Positions 51,599 through 61,249 of a DNA stretch of 64,000 nt are shown piece after piece (position 1 is the stretch's first letter; every line of letters begins with the position of its first letter). Where the stretch lies: positions 2,976,001-3,040,000 of the forward strand of contig JAWLBI010000001.1 of NCBI GenBank assembly GCA_041394985.1, read 5' to 3'. Below the pieces are notes generated by a model, which ran no database searches, was not told where the DNA came from, and worked only from the letters and a program-made list of their open reading frames with translations. The translations under genes were made by a program, and so were the position numbers. Source of the stretch: JAGLON01 sp041394985. Its GTDB lineage: Bacteria > Zixibacteria > MSB-5A5 > GN15 > JAAZOE01.

Positions 51599-54500
51599 TT
51601 AGAAGCCGTAGTTCACGCCAATGTAAACATTGTACACTTCGCGCGAGTACATTGCTTTTCTGGCGTCAATGGCATCGGTTCTCATGTAGTATGGATCATC
51701 ACCCGCACCGTTCATCATCATTATGAACTCGGATTCGAACAATAAATGGTTTATGGCATTGAGTGCATATATGGGTGAGTAAGAATCCGTATGATACGAT
51801 ACATCCATCTCCCTGTTTTGCTGAAACAGGACATGACCTCCGTTTGGATATCGATATGTTGTACTAGGATATATCCACTCACTTATATGGTGGGCGAGAA
51901 TATCAAAGGGATTGAGGTGCAGGTAAATACCATGCCATTTGCGCCAGGTATGCACTTGTTTTGTCTTTGACAGCTCATGAAATTTCGTATTTGAAATCGT
52001 TTCAACTTTCGTCTCATCCGCAAGCTCATCATAGGACAATTCGCCCTCTTGTATGACCGGTTTTCCAATGACAAATTCATCTATGGGAGCCATAACTTTG
52101 GCGTAATCAGCGGAAAAATCCATGTACCCCGAAACAGTCGTAAGAACACCGTCAGAATGGAAATCAAGCATGTGGTTTTCTCCCGACTGGACATCATATG
52201 TGCCTATGCCATAGTAAATAGTCATCCTCCCCGATGTCATACTCTGCATCGCGGAGCCCGTAATAAGTCTACTACCCGTTGCCCTGTATAATTCCCCGGC
52301 ATAGAAGCTATTGGCATATACCATTCCTGCAAAGACCAATCCTTTAGTCAGGCTGGATATAAAATCGTCTCCTTGTTCAAATCCATTCGTGAAGGAATAA
52401 GCCGCAATCATCAGGAGAATCATATCATCGAGACCAAACACATTGCCATCCGGATCAAATCCAATACTTGGATTATTGCCGCCCAAGATATACCTGCTCA
52501 GGTACTGACTGGCCTTGTCGGCGGAAATAAACTGTCCGGTTTTTGGGTTGTAATACCGGGCCCCGAAGTAATAGAGATCAAAGGATGATTCATCGTCTTT
52601 CTCCTTATCCGTATAAGTGAATCTGGGATGATAATTACCGGTTGAATATGCCACGTCCCCAAAGGGCGTGTAATTAATCTGTTGAACAACAAATGCCGGA
52701 TATCCAAGTCTTGCGGACATCGCCATGCGCTCAGATTTTTGGTGATCGCCGAAATGATAATACAGGTAATTGTCGCTATTGTACCGATAGGTTGCAATCC
52801 TCCCCGAAGGACCGGAAACATAGTATTCACTGACTGACCCGTTACCGTCAAATGTCGCAATGACTTGGTCGCGATCATATAAATAGTACGTGTACTTATT
52901 CACATTACTGATACAGGATCTTTTTTCCGTGCCATCCTCTGTCTGCGATACATCCAATTGTGATTTAGCATCAATCGACAACTTGTCACCCGTCGATTTT
53001 TCCCCGAGGTCTATTTCAAAGGGATCAGGCGGATCACAATCAACGTATATTTGATATTTGTACCTCTTCATTATTCTGCGCTCCGACTCGTCATAGGCGC
53101 AGTACAATGTATCGCACACTCCGGTGGATATGTTCGGTTCCAGTGCTGCGGTTGTTAAAAGGTTTCGATAATTGTAGTCCAGGTAATATCGCCCATTGCC
53201 GACATCATATACTAAATTGCCGACCTCGTCATATTGCAGAAATTGGCCAAGAGTAAGGCCGGTTATATGTGCTAACCGTGATGAATTCGGCCAATAGGCA
53301 TAATCCGTCACAGTAGTGCCGACTGTTTTCCTCATTCGCATTCCAAGGGCGTTATACAGAAACTCTGTATTCCTCCATGCGTCATATATATGTTCGGCAT
53401 CAGTCAGCCACCCTAATTCGTTGTATGAGTAGCGATACCCATGATTCAACGTACCATACGAATATGATGTTTTGGATTCGACGGAGCGTAAGCGGCCATT
53501 AAAATACGTGCTCGGATCGGATCCCCCGAACTCATATTTCTGAGCGAAATGCAGACTATCCCCGCCACCGCCTGCTGTACCTACAATGACTTCACTCAAC
53601 TCGTTTATCCCGTCAAGCGTCCCAAGCTGGTTATATGAATATGAAAATGGTTGTACGATACTGGTCGTGATATTTCCGCCGCCAAGATCGTTTATATGTA
53701 TTCCGTAATCAACCTTGATCGGTTTAGATATCGCATTGTATCCATATTTGGCGTAAATTTGCTGTGATTGACCAGACATTGCGGCACCATTTTCAATATC
53801 TCGTACCTGTCCGGTTTTATCATATGAGTAATCGACAAATCTCATACCAGATGTACCGGGGTATTTTGGATAGAAAGTCAGCCTTGCCAGATTACCATCA
53901 AGATCGAACTGATGGCCAACCCCCTTCCGGAAATAGATATTGGGGAGTTTCGTGATAACAGTATCTGTGCCGTATTCCGGGTAATAACTAAATTCCCGAT
54001 AATAGGAACTGTTACCGTTTTCTATCCGGACCACCGAGCCCGGAGCGATGAGAGTATCACCATACGAGTTAACGTAATAATCATAAATCCATCGATATTT
54101 CACATCCGGATTAAATGTCGATTGCGGGAAAAACGGGAGCCGGGAATAATTCTTTGTAAAGTAAATGTCTGCCGCCCCCATCACACCTTCTTCTATTTTT
54201 CTCCCATTGCGATCATATTTCAGGTATGTAAATTGGTTGTTAGTGAGCTGCTTGTCATTCTGAGTAAATCTTACTCGGCCCGCCAGATCATAAAGAGTCC
54301 TAATCGTTCCATAATCGCGACTCCAAACACTGTCCGTCTTGTCAAGATTATTATAGTAACTCTGTCGGAACGGTATCAGGCCAGCACTCGTCAGCGTATC
54401 AACATAGAGCGCGGTATCCCGCCCTTTGAGGTCTTTATATACAGTTTTAATAAGTGTACGGGAGAGAGAATTGGCTGTATAATGTGCGACTGAGGACTCG

Positions 54501-57500
54501 AAACGCCCCCATCGATCCGTACGCAACTCGGATAAAACGCCATCGGCATCTGTGACACTATCTACGACGAAATTTCCCGAGACATTGCTCCCGTGACCAT
54601 ATCGTTTGACATGACCGGAACTCATATTCCAATCTGTACCGGGATAAGCGGAGGAATCGACTCTATCTCTCACACTGACTTTATAAGTCATTTCCATAAA
54701 AGGACTGTTGCCACAATCGGCGCCCTGGCCGGCGGCACTATAATATGCCTGCGATTCGTTTTGAACATCGCTTGCATCACTGTAATCAAATAGACCTTTG
54801 GGGGTTATTGTATCAATGAACGGCAAATAAGACTTCACCTCTCTGCCGCGTGCATCAAATGTTTTCACACCCGAAACCAAAATGGTATCAGTAGTTCCGC
54901 TGCCAGCCAGTTTTCGAGTCTGTACGACACGGTTATACCCGTCATAGAAATCAACATTGACGCTTGAATCCGAGGCGGATCTAAATACTGTATACTTAAC
55001 CCAATTCAACCCATCGGCAGTGGTCGAACTTGAAAACTCCGTTCGCGATAATATATCGCCATTCTGATTTAACGTCACGCTGTCGCGGCCATAGGTATCA
55101 CATTTGAGAATAGTCGGCACATTTTGAGGTCCCATGACGGCGGCTATTCTCTTGGTATCCGGATAAAACACCGTGGAATTTATTATGGCATCAAACGGAT
55201 GGAACCTGAAATCGTCAAATAAAGCCCACGCATCCGGCGGACAGGTACCGAAATCTTCCAAAACAAGCCGGAATTGGAAAGCGTCCAGGTTGGGATACAT
55301 ATCAGCGATGTTAAATACGCCTTCTACCTTGGTCCATTCGTTACCGTTGACATTCGCGAATGTATATGACTTATTGCCATTGGGTACTTCCACCCCATTG
55401 ACATCCCATCCGAATACGAAAATCTTAACTGAATGAGTCGCCTTCACCCATCCGGAGAAGTAATACAACGTACTCGTAAGACTATCTACCGCAAAGTTTC
55501 TCTTGGGACCCCAGTTATGGTCGGTACTATTATTATTCTCACGGATTCTATAGCAGTGATTGCCCGTAAACGCATCATCAGTAGTTATTTGATGAAGATA
55601 ATCACTAGCCATTTCCCAGCCATCCCAGGATTCACCCTGTTCGAAATCTTGTAATAGAAAATCGTTAGGATGGCAATTACCTGCCTTTGCCAGGACCAGC
55701 AATTGATCAACGCCCAGTTTTACGCAGGATGTGTCTCCGGCGCCATTAACCGATGCAACCAATACTCCATTGTCGTTGAAACTGTCATCATTTGGCAAAA
55801 CATCCTTAATAATCATTTTGCCCGTTTCAAGCTCGGGATTCTCGTAAATGTAGGATTGTGTTTGAACCCAGTTTCCATGCTTTTCAAAGTCCACACACTT
55901 TTTATCCAAAATCGTCATAATGCCGGAACTGTCTTTGGCCCTTACCTGCTTTGTGACAAAGGCGATTGCATTATCTGCCAGCATTTGAGAATACTGGGGA
56001 AGATCCGATGCATATACCATAGAATCTACAAGGTATTTGTCTCCATCCTCATATTGTGTGTGTGTCGCCAACAAACGCCCTATTTCATAATCATAGTTAT
56101 AAAACACATTCGTCGCGAACTGCTCCTGCCTGGAATGAGTCGAATCAAGGACAATTCTAAAAACCTGTTCCGGATATCCGGTGGGATGGTAGACAGAATA
56201 ATATGACCGAATAGTATCATTACACACATATGGAACGTTTTCACCGATCGTATAAGAGTAATTCAAATATTCAAGACCGTCTAGTAAATACCCTCCATTA
56301 GTAACACCGTACGTTCCCGCATCTTCGAGATCCGGGAAGTCGAAATCTGAATGCGTCGATACCGAAAAGGCATCATCATCGATATCATTGTAAAAACAAT
56401 GGGTGCTGTATCCGTCGGGAGTTCCTCCAACATTTTTAAATGGTAGTGAGACTGTTGTGCGAGCAAATCGTGGTATTCCTCCGGATGAATGTAAAATGCC
56501 GCCATAGTAACTGTAATTAACTCGCACGGGATCAGTATCGATGGGAGTACGATATGCCATTATGTGATCTACGACAGGAATGGCGGCCTTTCCGGCAAAC
56601 TGCTTTCCAAACCGTCTGAAACAATAGTGTTTCGTTCCTCCGGGAAGCTTCTGAGCGACAAAAAAACTATTGGGTGACGAAAATATCTGAACCGCTTCCG
56701 TACTACCTGGGGATGTCATGTAGCCGGATAAATCATAAGAAGCCCATGCGCCTTCTTCCCACACAAACAACATAACATGCTTCGTTGAATTATTCATCGC
56801 GACGATAAAGTCTTCTTGAGCAGTAAAGGCAAAAGCGCTTGGATATCCATCAGAGGGATCTGCCATATACCTTGTAGTATCAGCGTCGTATCTACATGTA
56901 TCACCGACAAAGGCGTTACTTAATAATGTTTCCGTCGTACTCCAGGTGGTATTTTGCAGGAGTTTCTTTGCCATCAGTGCCCCATTCGGCGCCATCGTCA
57001 CTACGAGATTGTCAAGGGCCCGGATTTGGTATTTTAAGGGGACATAACCGTATGCCGTCGCCGTCCACGAAGGCGCTCCTACCCATTGCCGAATTGTAAG
57101 ATTGTCATTATGCTCCGTAACGACATAACCATTGGACGATATAATATTATCGAAGTATTCGTCACCGTTGGTATAGCTTTGATGAACCTGCACCTGCGGA
57201 GTTTTCACCCAGCCCGAAGGGCCGCGCACGGCGGATACCATATATTGAGTATATGTGGTTGGCGGATTGTAGTACATGTCATATTCGTATTTGTATTTTT
57301 CCCAAAAAATCACATTTTCCGTAACTCCCCGACTCCTTGGCGAGACTATCGAATCCACCTGATTATAGGTCTTGTAAATCTTAAATTCCTGTACGGTATC
57401 CCGAGGTGCCCAGGAGGAACCGTCCCATTCGGTTACACCTAAATGCGTGTTAATGTTTGATTCGCTCCCTGTGTACTCATTTTCGATAGGCCAGATACAG

Positions 57501-59542
57501 AAATTATCTCTTTGCATGGCGCGAGCCGAAGGGACATAGTACATCAATTCAGATTCAAGACCCGACGCTATCGATAATGATTGCGAGTCATATAAGTACT
57601 TGGCAAGTATTGTCTTGGAGCGGTCCTCGGTACTATATCTTCGCCCGAAGTGAACAAAGGCCAGATCAGAAGAACAACTGTAGTTCAATACAAAAACCGG
57701 ATCCCCCCAATTCCCGGCATCATTATATTTGTACATCTTGCTCTCGATCCAGGCACCGTTATCATACTTGTACATATAGAAGCAGTGCGATCGCCAGCCA
57801 TTGAAATATATATCATGCAGAAACGTTTCAATAAGGGTCGTATCCATATCGTACGCCATGATATAGTTATTGCCGGCGCTCAATCGTACACGCCTGCCAA
57901 TCGGCGTCCAGGACATAGGTACATTTTCGACTTTCCAGTATCCATCCATCCATCGACGGACAACTAACCTGTTATTATCGCGATCGTACCTTGCAACCCA
58001 TCCATCGACAGACGCAACGCCATAATCTTCGCTTTCATGTGGTGTGTGCGAAATCGACTCCCAATCCCAGAATCCATTCCAGGTACCGAAAATATCCTTA
58101 TTATCGGGAAATCTGATCTCGTAATCATATACCCAATGGTCATATACAAAGTCAGAATCCGGGTAAATGACGACATCAGGAGGATATCCCAGAGTATCGC
58201 CGGAATTACTCGTGTGAATGCTATAATGTGTCCGATCCATATAAAACTTGTCATCGGCAGTCGAAAACTGATAGCGCTCCATATATTCAGAAAGCTCAAT
58301 AGATAAATCAGACAAATTACTGTCGGGAACGATGGTGGAATAATAAATTTCCTTTTCGCCGCCTTTTGAATTCGTTATGGCGCTTACCGCACCATAATTA
58401 GCATCAGTCATATTAGTAAAATAATCGAAGTGTGTTGAGAGCATCTCGCTCTGACTCAACGGGGACAATTGGTATATATCCGTCAACAGTAATTTTTTAT
58501 AAGCTGATCCATCACTGGAGTTTAGGTAGCTATATGTAAATCTCACACCGGAAATATTTTCATTATCCGGATTGGTAGCGATAATGCTGTCCAATTTTAC
58601 CGTGCTGTATAATTGGACTCTGCTACCGGGATACAATTGATGATAATCCTCTCGAGTTGAATATGAAAATCGTAAAGAGGCGCCACCCGGGGCAGTTATT
58701 ACAGAGATATGCGATGCCCGAGTATATGTGCTAACGGTAGGATACGATGAATTATTGTATAACACGGTAACAGCTGCTTCTTCCTGTTGGTATGAATATT
58801 CAATTGTATTCAAACCTTCTGCATCTGAAATCGACGCCAAATCCCATTGTGTCGGATAAAGTTCCGGATATCGGTCGGCTCCAGGAGCGAGTGAGTTTTG
58901 CCATCTGAGTTGATACTGAGTCGCATTTCTGAGCGTACCATCATCCGAATCACCAAATGAGAGGATAATCCCATTGTCTTTAATCACTGTCCATCCGATG
59001 ACACATTCCTGGCCACCAATTGTTCCGACGATTCGCGTTATTTTCCAGGGATTTGCCGATAGTGTTACATAAGAATTACTGCCTGTCGGTATCAGCTTGT
59101 AGGAGTTACCTCCTGCTATATATATATATTGATCGTCATCGATAGATACAGTATTCAATGTTTTGGCATAGATCGTCTCGTAAGGTATTGAAAAACCTAA
59201 TCCTACTTCAGTAACCTGAGCCTTATAATTCGGTAAATAAACTAAATCCTTTACCGCGCCGCTGTAGCTCATAATTATTGAGACATCCATGCCATTGCGA
59301 CCAAGAACCGATATTAATGGAAAACTTTCGGCATGTTGTCCGGTATATAAATTAACAGACGAAGATAAATCAGCATTGTTTGCAGGCGCCTGTTCATCTC
59401 CGACACTACCGACAAGTTCCCCGCCAGCCTTATTAAGCTGAAAACTACTTTGATCCTGGGCGTATAGAAGTGTAAATCCAAAGCAAAATAGCACTACGCA
59501 TAATAAATAGAAATAACCTATTTTGTCTCTTGAGATTAACAT
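51599..59542 (-). CDS. Giant secreted RHS/YD-repeat protein, paralogue of RHS-1 (RHS-2)
   Basis: The product has 2647 residues. A signal peptide (YFYLLCVVLFCFGFTLLYAQ) precedes a trunk collinear with RHS-1 through its whole length. Shared blocks include RYPELYPTQWDLAS, TYTRASHIS, FGTWNGFWDWESISH and RRWMDGYWKVENVP. The jelly-roll module sits at about 1290-1450 (LLQDFEQGESWDGW) and the RHS core at about 2235-2365 (GPSGRIATYRYNSDNYLYY, YYFGARYYNPKTGQFISADK, ILGGNNPSIGFDPDGN). After DPDGN the last 283 residues share no recognisable similarity with RHS-1, lack HExxH and end EVYNVYIGVNYGF. They open with a hydrophobic stretch (MILLMIAAYSF) and match no family I know. GGAGG lies seven bases before the ATG. 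It is the first gene after the pilin operon on the same strand. Confidence 0.9.
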   Translation of the reverse strand: MLISRDKIGYFYLLCVVLFCFGFTLLYAQDQSSFQLNKAGGELVGSVGDEQAPANNADLSSSVNLYTGQHAESFPLISVLGRNGMDVSIIMSYSGAVKDLVYLPNYKAQVTEVGLGFSIPYETIYAKTLNTVSIDDDQYIYIAGGNSYKLIPTGSNSYVTLSANPWKITRIVGTIGGQECVIGWTVIKDNGIILSFGDSDDGTLRNATQYQLRWQNSLAPGADRYPELYPTQWDLASISDAEGLNTIEYSYQQEEAAVTVLYNNSSYPTVSTYTRASHISVITAPGGASLRFSYSTREDYHQLYPGSRVQLYSTVKLDSIIATNPDNENISGVRFTYSYLNSSDGSAYKKLLLTDIYQLSPLSQSEMLSTHFDYFTNMTDANYGAVSAITNSKGGEKEIYYSTIVPDSNLSDLSIELSEYMERYQFSTADDKFYMDRTHYSIHTSNSGDTLGYPPDVVIYPDSDFVYDHWVYDYEIRFPDNKDIFGTWNGFWDWESISHTPHESEDYGVASVDGWVARYDRDNNRLVVRRWMDGYWKVENVPMSWTPIGRRVRLSAGNNYIMAYDMDTTLIETFLHDIYFNGWRSHCFYMYKYDNGAWIESKMYKYNDAGNWGDPVFVLNYSCSSDLAFVHFGRRYSTEDRSKTILAKYLYDSQSLSIASGLESELMYYVPSARAMQRDNFCIWPIENEYTGSESNINTHLGVTEWDGSSWAPRDTVQEFKIYKTYNQVDSIVSPRSRGVTENVIFWEKYKYEYDMYYNPPTTYTQYMVSAVRGPSGWVKTPQVQVHQSYTNGDEYFDNIISSNGYVVTEHNDNLTIRQWVGAPSWTATAYGYVPLKYQIRALDNLVVTMAPNGALMAKKLLQNTTWSTTETLLSNAFVGDTCRYDADTTRYMADPSDGYPSAFAFTAQEDFIVAMNNSTKHVMLFVWEEGAWASYDLSGYMTSPGSTEAVQIFSSPNSFFVAQKLPGGTKHYCFRRFGKQFAGKAAIPVVDHIMAYRTPIDTDPVRVNYSYYGGILHSSGGIPRFARTTVSLPFKNVGGTPDGYSTHCFYNDIDDDAFSVSTHSDFDFPDLEDAGTYGVTNGGYLLDGLEYLNYSYTIGENVPYVCNDTIRSYYSVYHPTGYPEQVFRIVLDSTHSRQEQFATNVFYNYDYEIGRLLATHTQYEDGDKYLVDSMVYASDLPQYSQMLADNAIAFVTKQVRAKDSSGIMTILDKKCVDFEKHGNWVQTQSYIYENPELETGKMIIKDVLPNDDSFNDNGVLVASVNGAGDTSCVKLGVDQLLVLAKAGNCHPNDFLLQDFEQGESWDGWEMASDYLHQITTDDAFTGNHCYRIRENNNSTDHNWGPKRNFAVDSLTSTLYYFSGWVKATHSVKIFVFGWDVNGVEVPNGNKSYTFANVNGNEWTKVEGVFNIADMYPNLDAFQFRLVLEDFGTCPPDAWALFDDFRFHPFDAIINSTVFYPDTKRIAAVMGPQNVPTILKCDTYGRDSVTLNQNGDILSRTEFSSSTTADGLNWVKYTVFRSASDSSVNVDFYDGYNRVVQTRKLAGSGTTDTILVSGVKTFDARGREVKSYLPFIDTITPKGLFDYSDASDVQNESQAYYSAAGQGADCGNSPFMEMTYKVSVRDRVDSSAYPGTDWNMSSGHVKRYGHGSNVSGNFVVDSVTDADGVLSELRTDRWGRFESSVAHYTANSLSRTLIKTVYKDLKGRDTALYVDTLTSAGLIPFRQSYYNNLDKTDSVWSRDYGTIRTLYDLAGRVRFTQNDKQLTNNQFTYLKYDRNGRKIEEGVMGAADIYFTKNYSRLPFFPQSTFNPDVKYRWIYDYYVNSYGDTLIAPGSVVRIENGNSSYYREFSYYPEYGTDTVITKLPNIYFRKGVGHQFDLDGNLARLTFYPKYPGTSGMRFVDYSYDKTGQVRDIENGAAMSGQSQQIYAKYGYNAISKPIKVDYGIHINDLGGGNITTSIVQPFSYSYNQLGTLDGINELSEVIVGTAGGGGDSLHFAQKYEFGGSDPSTYFNGRLRSVESKTSYSYGTLNHGYRYSYNELGWLTDAEHIYDAWRNTEFLYNALGMRMRKTVGTTVTDYAYWPNSSRLAHITGLTLGQFLQYDEVGNLVYDVGNGRYYLDYNYRNLLTTAALEPNISTGVCDTLYCAYDESERRIMKRYKYQIYVDCDPPDPFEIDLGEKSTGDKLSIDAKSQLDVSQTEDGTEKRSCISNVNKYTYYLYDRDQVIATFDGNGSVSEYYVSGPSGRIATYRYNSDNYLYYHFGDHQKSERMAMSARLGYPAFVVQQINYTPFGDVAYSTGNYHPRFTYTDKEKDDESSFDLYYFGARYYNPKTGQFISADKASQYLSRYILGGNNPSIGFDPDGNVFGLDDMILLMIAAYSFTNGFEQGDDFISSLTKGLVFAGMVYANSFYAGELYRATGSRLITGSAMQSMTSGRMTIYYGIGTYDVQSGENHMLDFHSDGVLTTVSGYMDFSADYAKVMAPIDEFVIGKPVIQEGELSYDELADETKVETISNTKFHELSKTKQVHTWRKWHGIYLHLNPFDILAHHISEWIYPSTTYRYPNGGHVLFQQNREMDVSYHTDSYSPIYALNAINHLLFESEFIMMMNGAGDDPYYMRTDAIDARKAMYSREVYNVYIGVNYGF

Positions 59543-59942
59543 GACTCATCCTCCCGGTAGGATTCGTTGAAATTAATAAGAATGTCATAACGGTGCATAA
59601 AAGAAAAGGACGCATATGCCTAAGAGATAACATACCCTTACGATTTATCTATTTCATGAGTCGGGATAATCTTACAAAAGCAGATACGATTTAAAAAATA
59701 AAAACAAAAACAGCTAATAATTATCTGATTTGATAATGACCTTTGAGATTAGCTCGTATGCGGCCTCAATCGCAGGCGCTCATTCCGGAAACGGCCGGTT
59801 TGATTCACCTGATATCTTCGCATGCGACGGTATCACATTCCGGGGAAATATGGAAATGGATGGATCACTAGGGAAGGCCGACTTTCCCGATAGTTCCAAT
59901 CATTAGTAATTGGTACACGATGGGATGCCGAAAGAAACTGTA
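59543..59942. other. Intergenic region between the pilin gene and RHS-2
   Basis: About 400 bases without a credible gene. The part near RHS-2 (59630-59750) is very AT-rich and probably contains its promoter. The part near the pilin end is more GC-balanced and shows only weak inverted repeats, with no clear terminator. Confidence 0.4.
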
Positions 59943-60368
59943 TCATCGGAGGATAGAATCATCAGAAACGACTTGAAGGTCCCCGGTTTGATCTATGACC
60001 CATTGATCTATTGCAGGATCATCATCCAGATGATCCGCAGTTGCGGTAGCCGTAAAACTTTCATCGTTGCCACTAATCTCATATCGATATCGAGCCGATT
60101 TCATCACCTCAACCCCAAGCGTATCAAATGCATACGAATTATTCCTATCTGCTATCACTCCCGATTGTGGGATCCAGTACGCATCATGGCTTTGAAAGTA
60201 AGCTCTTTCGGACAAATAAATTTGGTTAAGCAATCCCTTGGCTTCTGCCTGTTTACTTCGAGTCGTATAGGCCATGTATCTGGGGATTGCCAATCCGGCG
60301 AGAATACCGATTATAACTAAAACAATCAGAAGTTCGATTAACGAAAAACCGGCTTCTGAAAACCGCAT
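59943..60368 (-). CDS. Type IV pilin / pseudopilin-like protein
   Basis: The product has 141 residues from the preferred start. It has a classic type III prepilin leader: a short charged leader ending in Gly (RFSEAG), then FSLIELLIVLVIIGILAGLA, with Phe at +1 and Glu at +5. The remaining domain is about 110 residues, ends with DDPAIDQWVIDQTGDL, and is acidic. The ATG ending at 60368 is chosen because it directly precedes the leader and has a gaggtg site seven bases upstream; the frame extends to 60464 into the previous gene. It is 13 bases after the PilW-like gene and is the last gene of the operon, probably the major subunit (PilA/GspG type). Confidence 0.9.
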   Translation of the reverse strand: MRFSEAGFSLIELLIVLVIIGILAGLAIPRYMAYTTRSKQAEAKGLLNQIYLSERAYFQSHDAYWIPQSGVIADRNNSYAFDTLGVEVMKSARYRYEISGNDESFTATATADHLDDDPAIDQWVIDQTGDLQVVSDDSILR

Positions 60369-60381
60369 GACTCTCACCTCT

Positions 60382-60909
60382 TTATTGCTTCGCATATGCC
60401 AAGAAGTTTCTAACTTTCTGTACCGCCACATCAGTCTTCCCCTTATACGATACCGATAGCTCAATTCGATAAAGAATGCAGTCGTGCTTTGAGGCTATCC
60501 TATCATTTAATATACTGCTGTCACTAACTTTTGCAAAGACATCTTCTGAGATTTCGAAATTATCAACTACTACCCCGTATCTATTCAGTATATTATTATC
60601 CTTCAACAAGTTGCCGCCGTCTACTGCAATATGTATTGTATCCTGTTTTTCATAACATATCAATGACATTTTGGAAGAGTCAAACGAAAGATAATCGCAC
60701 GCGGCGACCTCATCACTAATTACCTGTAATAAGAACTCTCGTTCTTCAGCCAGTGTATTATCATTTGACCAATTTATAAGAATCTTTTGAATAAAAATAT
60801 TCGCGCTGATAAAAAAGACCAAAAGCATTCCCGTTAGTGCCATAGCTACAATTAATTCTAATAGCGTAAGCCCACGAGAATTATTTATTTTCGGCAGTAC
60901 TGAATTCAT
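60382..60909 (-). CDS. Minor pilin, PilW/GspJ-like
   Basis: The product has 175 residues. The prepilin leader ends in SRG, followed by LTLLELIVAMALTGMLLVFF with Glu at +5. The C-terminal domain (about 140 residues) contains a three-cysteine pattern and a final strand pair (YRIELSVSYKGKTDVAVQKV) typical of minor pilins of the PilW or GspJ group. It overlaps the PilV-like gene by 29 bases, indicating coupled translation. Confidence 0.8.
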   Translation of the reverse strand: MNSVLPKINNSRGLTLLELIVAMALTGMLLVFFISANIFIQKILINWSNDNTLAEEREFLLQVISDEVAACDYLSFDSSKMSLICYEKQDTIHIAVDGGNLLKDNNILNRYGVVVDNFEISEDVFAKVSDSSILNDRIASKHDCILYRIELSVSYKGKTDVAVQKVRNFLAYAKQ

Positions 60910-61249
60910 AATAAAGCTCGCTAAGCACTTTTATTCTTGAATGACGTTTTACTTTTATTGAGATACAGGCAAGACTATTATCCATTTGCGTTGTTTTCTC
61001 GACCTGATATTTGACATTATTTTCTATTTCAAAAGCCGTAAATGATAATGTATCCCTTGTGGCAATTGTCGTTTCCATATAGTTAGAGGCTATGCGATTC
61101 GCTGTCGAAATATCATCAATTGAATAATTGACTATCATACGGCTCAAAAGAAACACAAGAATTGAAAATCCCAAAAAAAACAGACTCGCGCCGACAAGTA
61201 TTTCCAAAATTGTAAAGCCTGAATCGTTTTTTAGTCCGCGGCTATTCAT
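60881..61249 (-). CDS. Minor pilin, PilV/GspI-like
   Basis: The product has 122 residues. The leader ends in NDSG, then FTILEILVGASLFFLGFSIL with Glu at +5. A short C-terminal domain (ANRIASNYMETTIATRDT then beta strands) fits PilV- or GspI-like minor pilins. It overlaps the PilX-like gene by eight bases (ATGAATAG). Confidence 0.8.
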   Translation of the reverse strand: MNSRGLKNDSGFTILEILVGASLFFLGFSILVFLLSRMIVNYSIDDISTANRIASNYMETTIATRDTLSFTAFEIENNVKYQVEKTTQMDNSLACISIKVKRHSRIKVLSELYYEFSTAENK

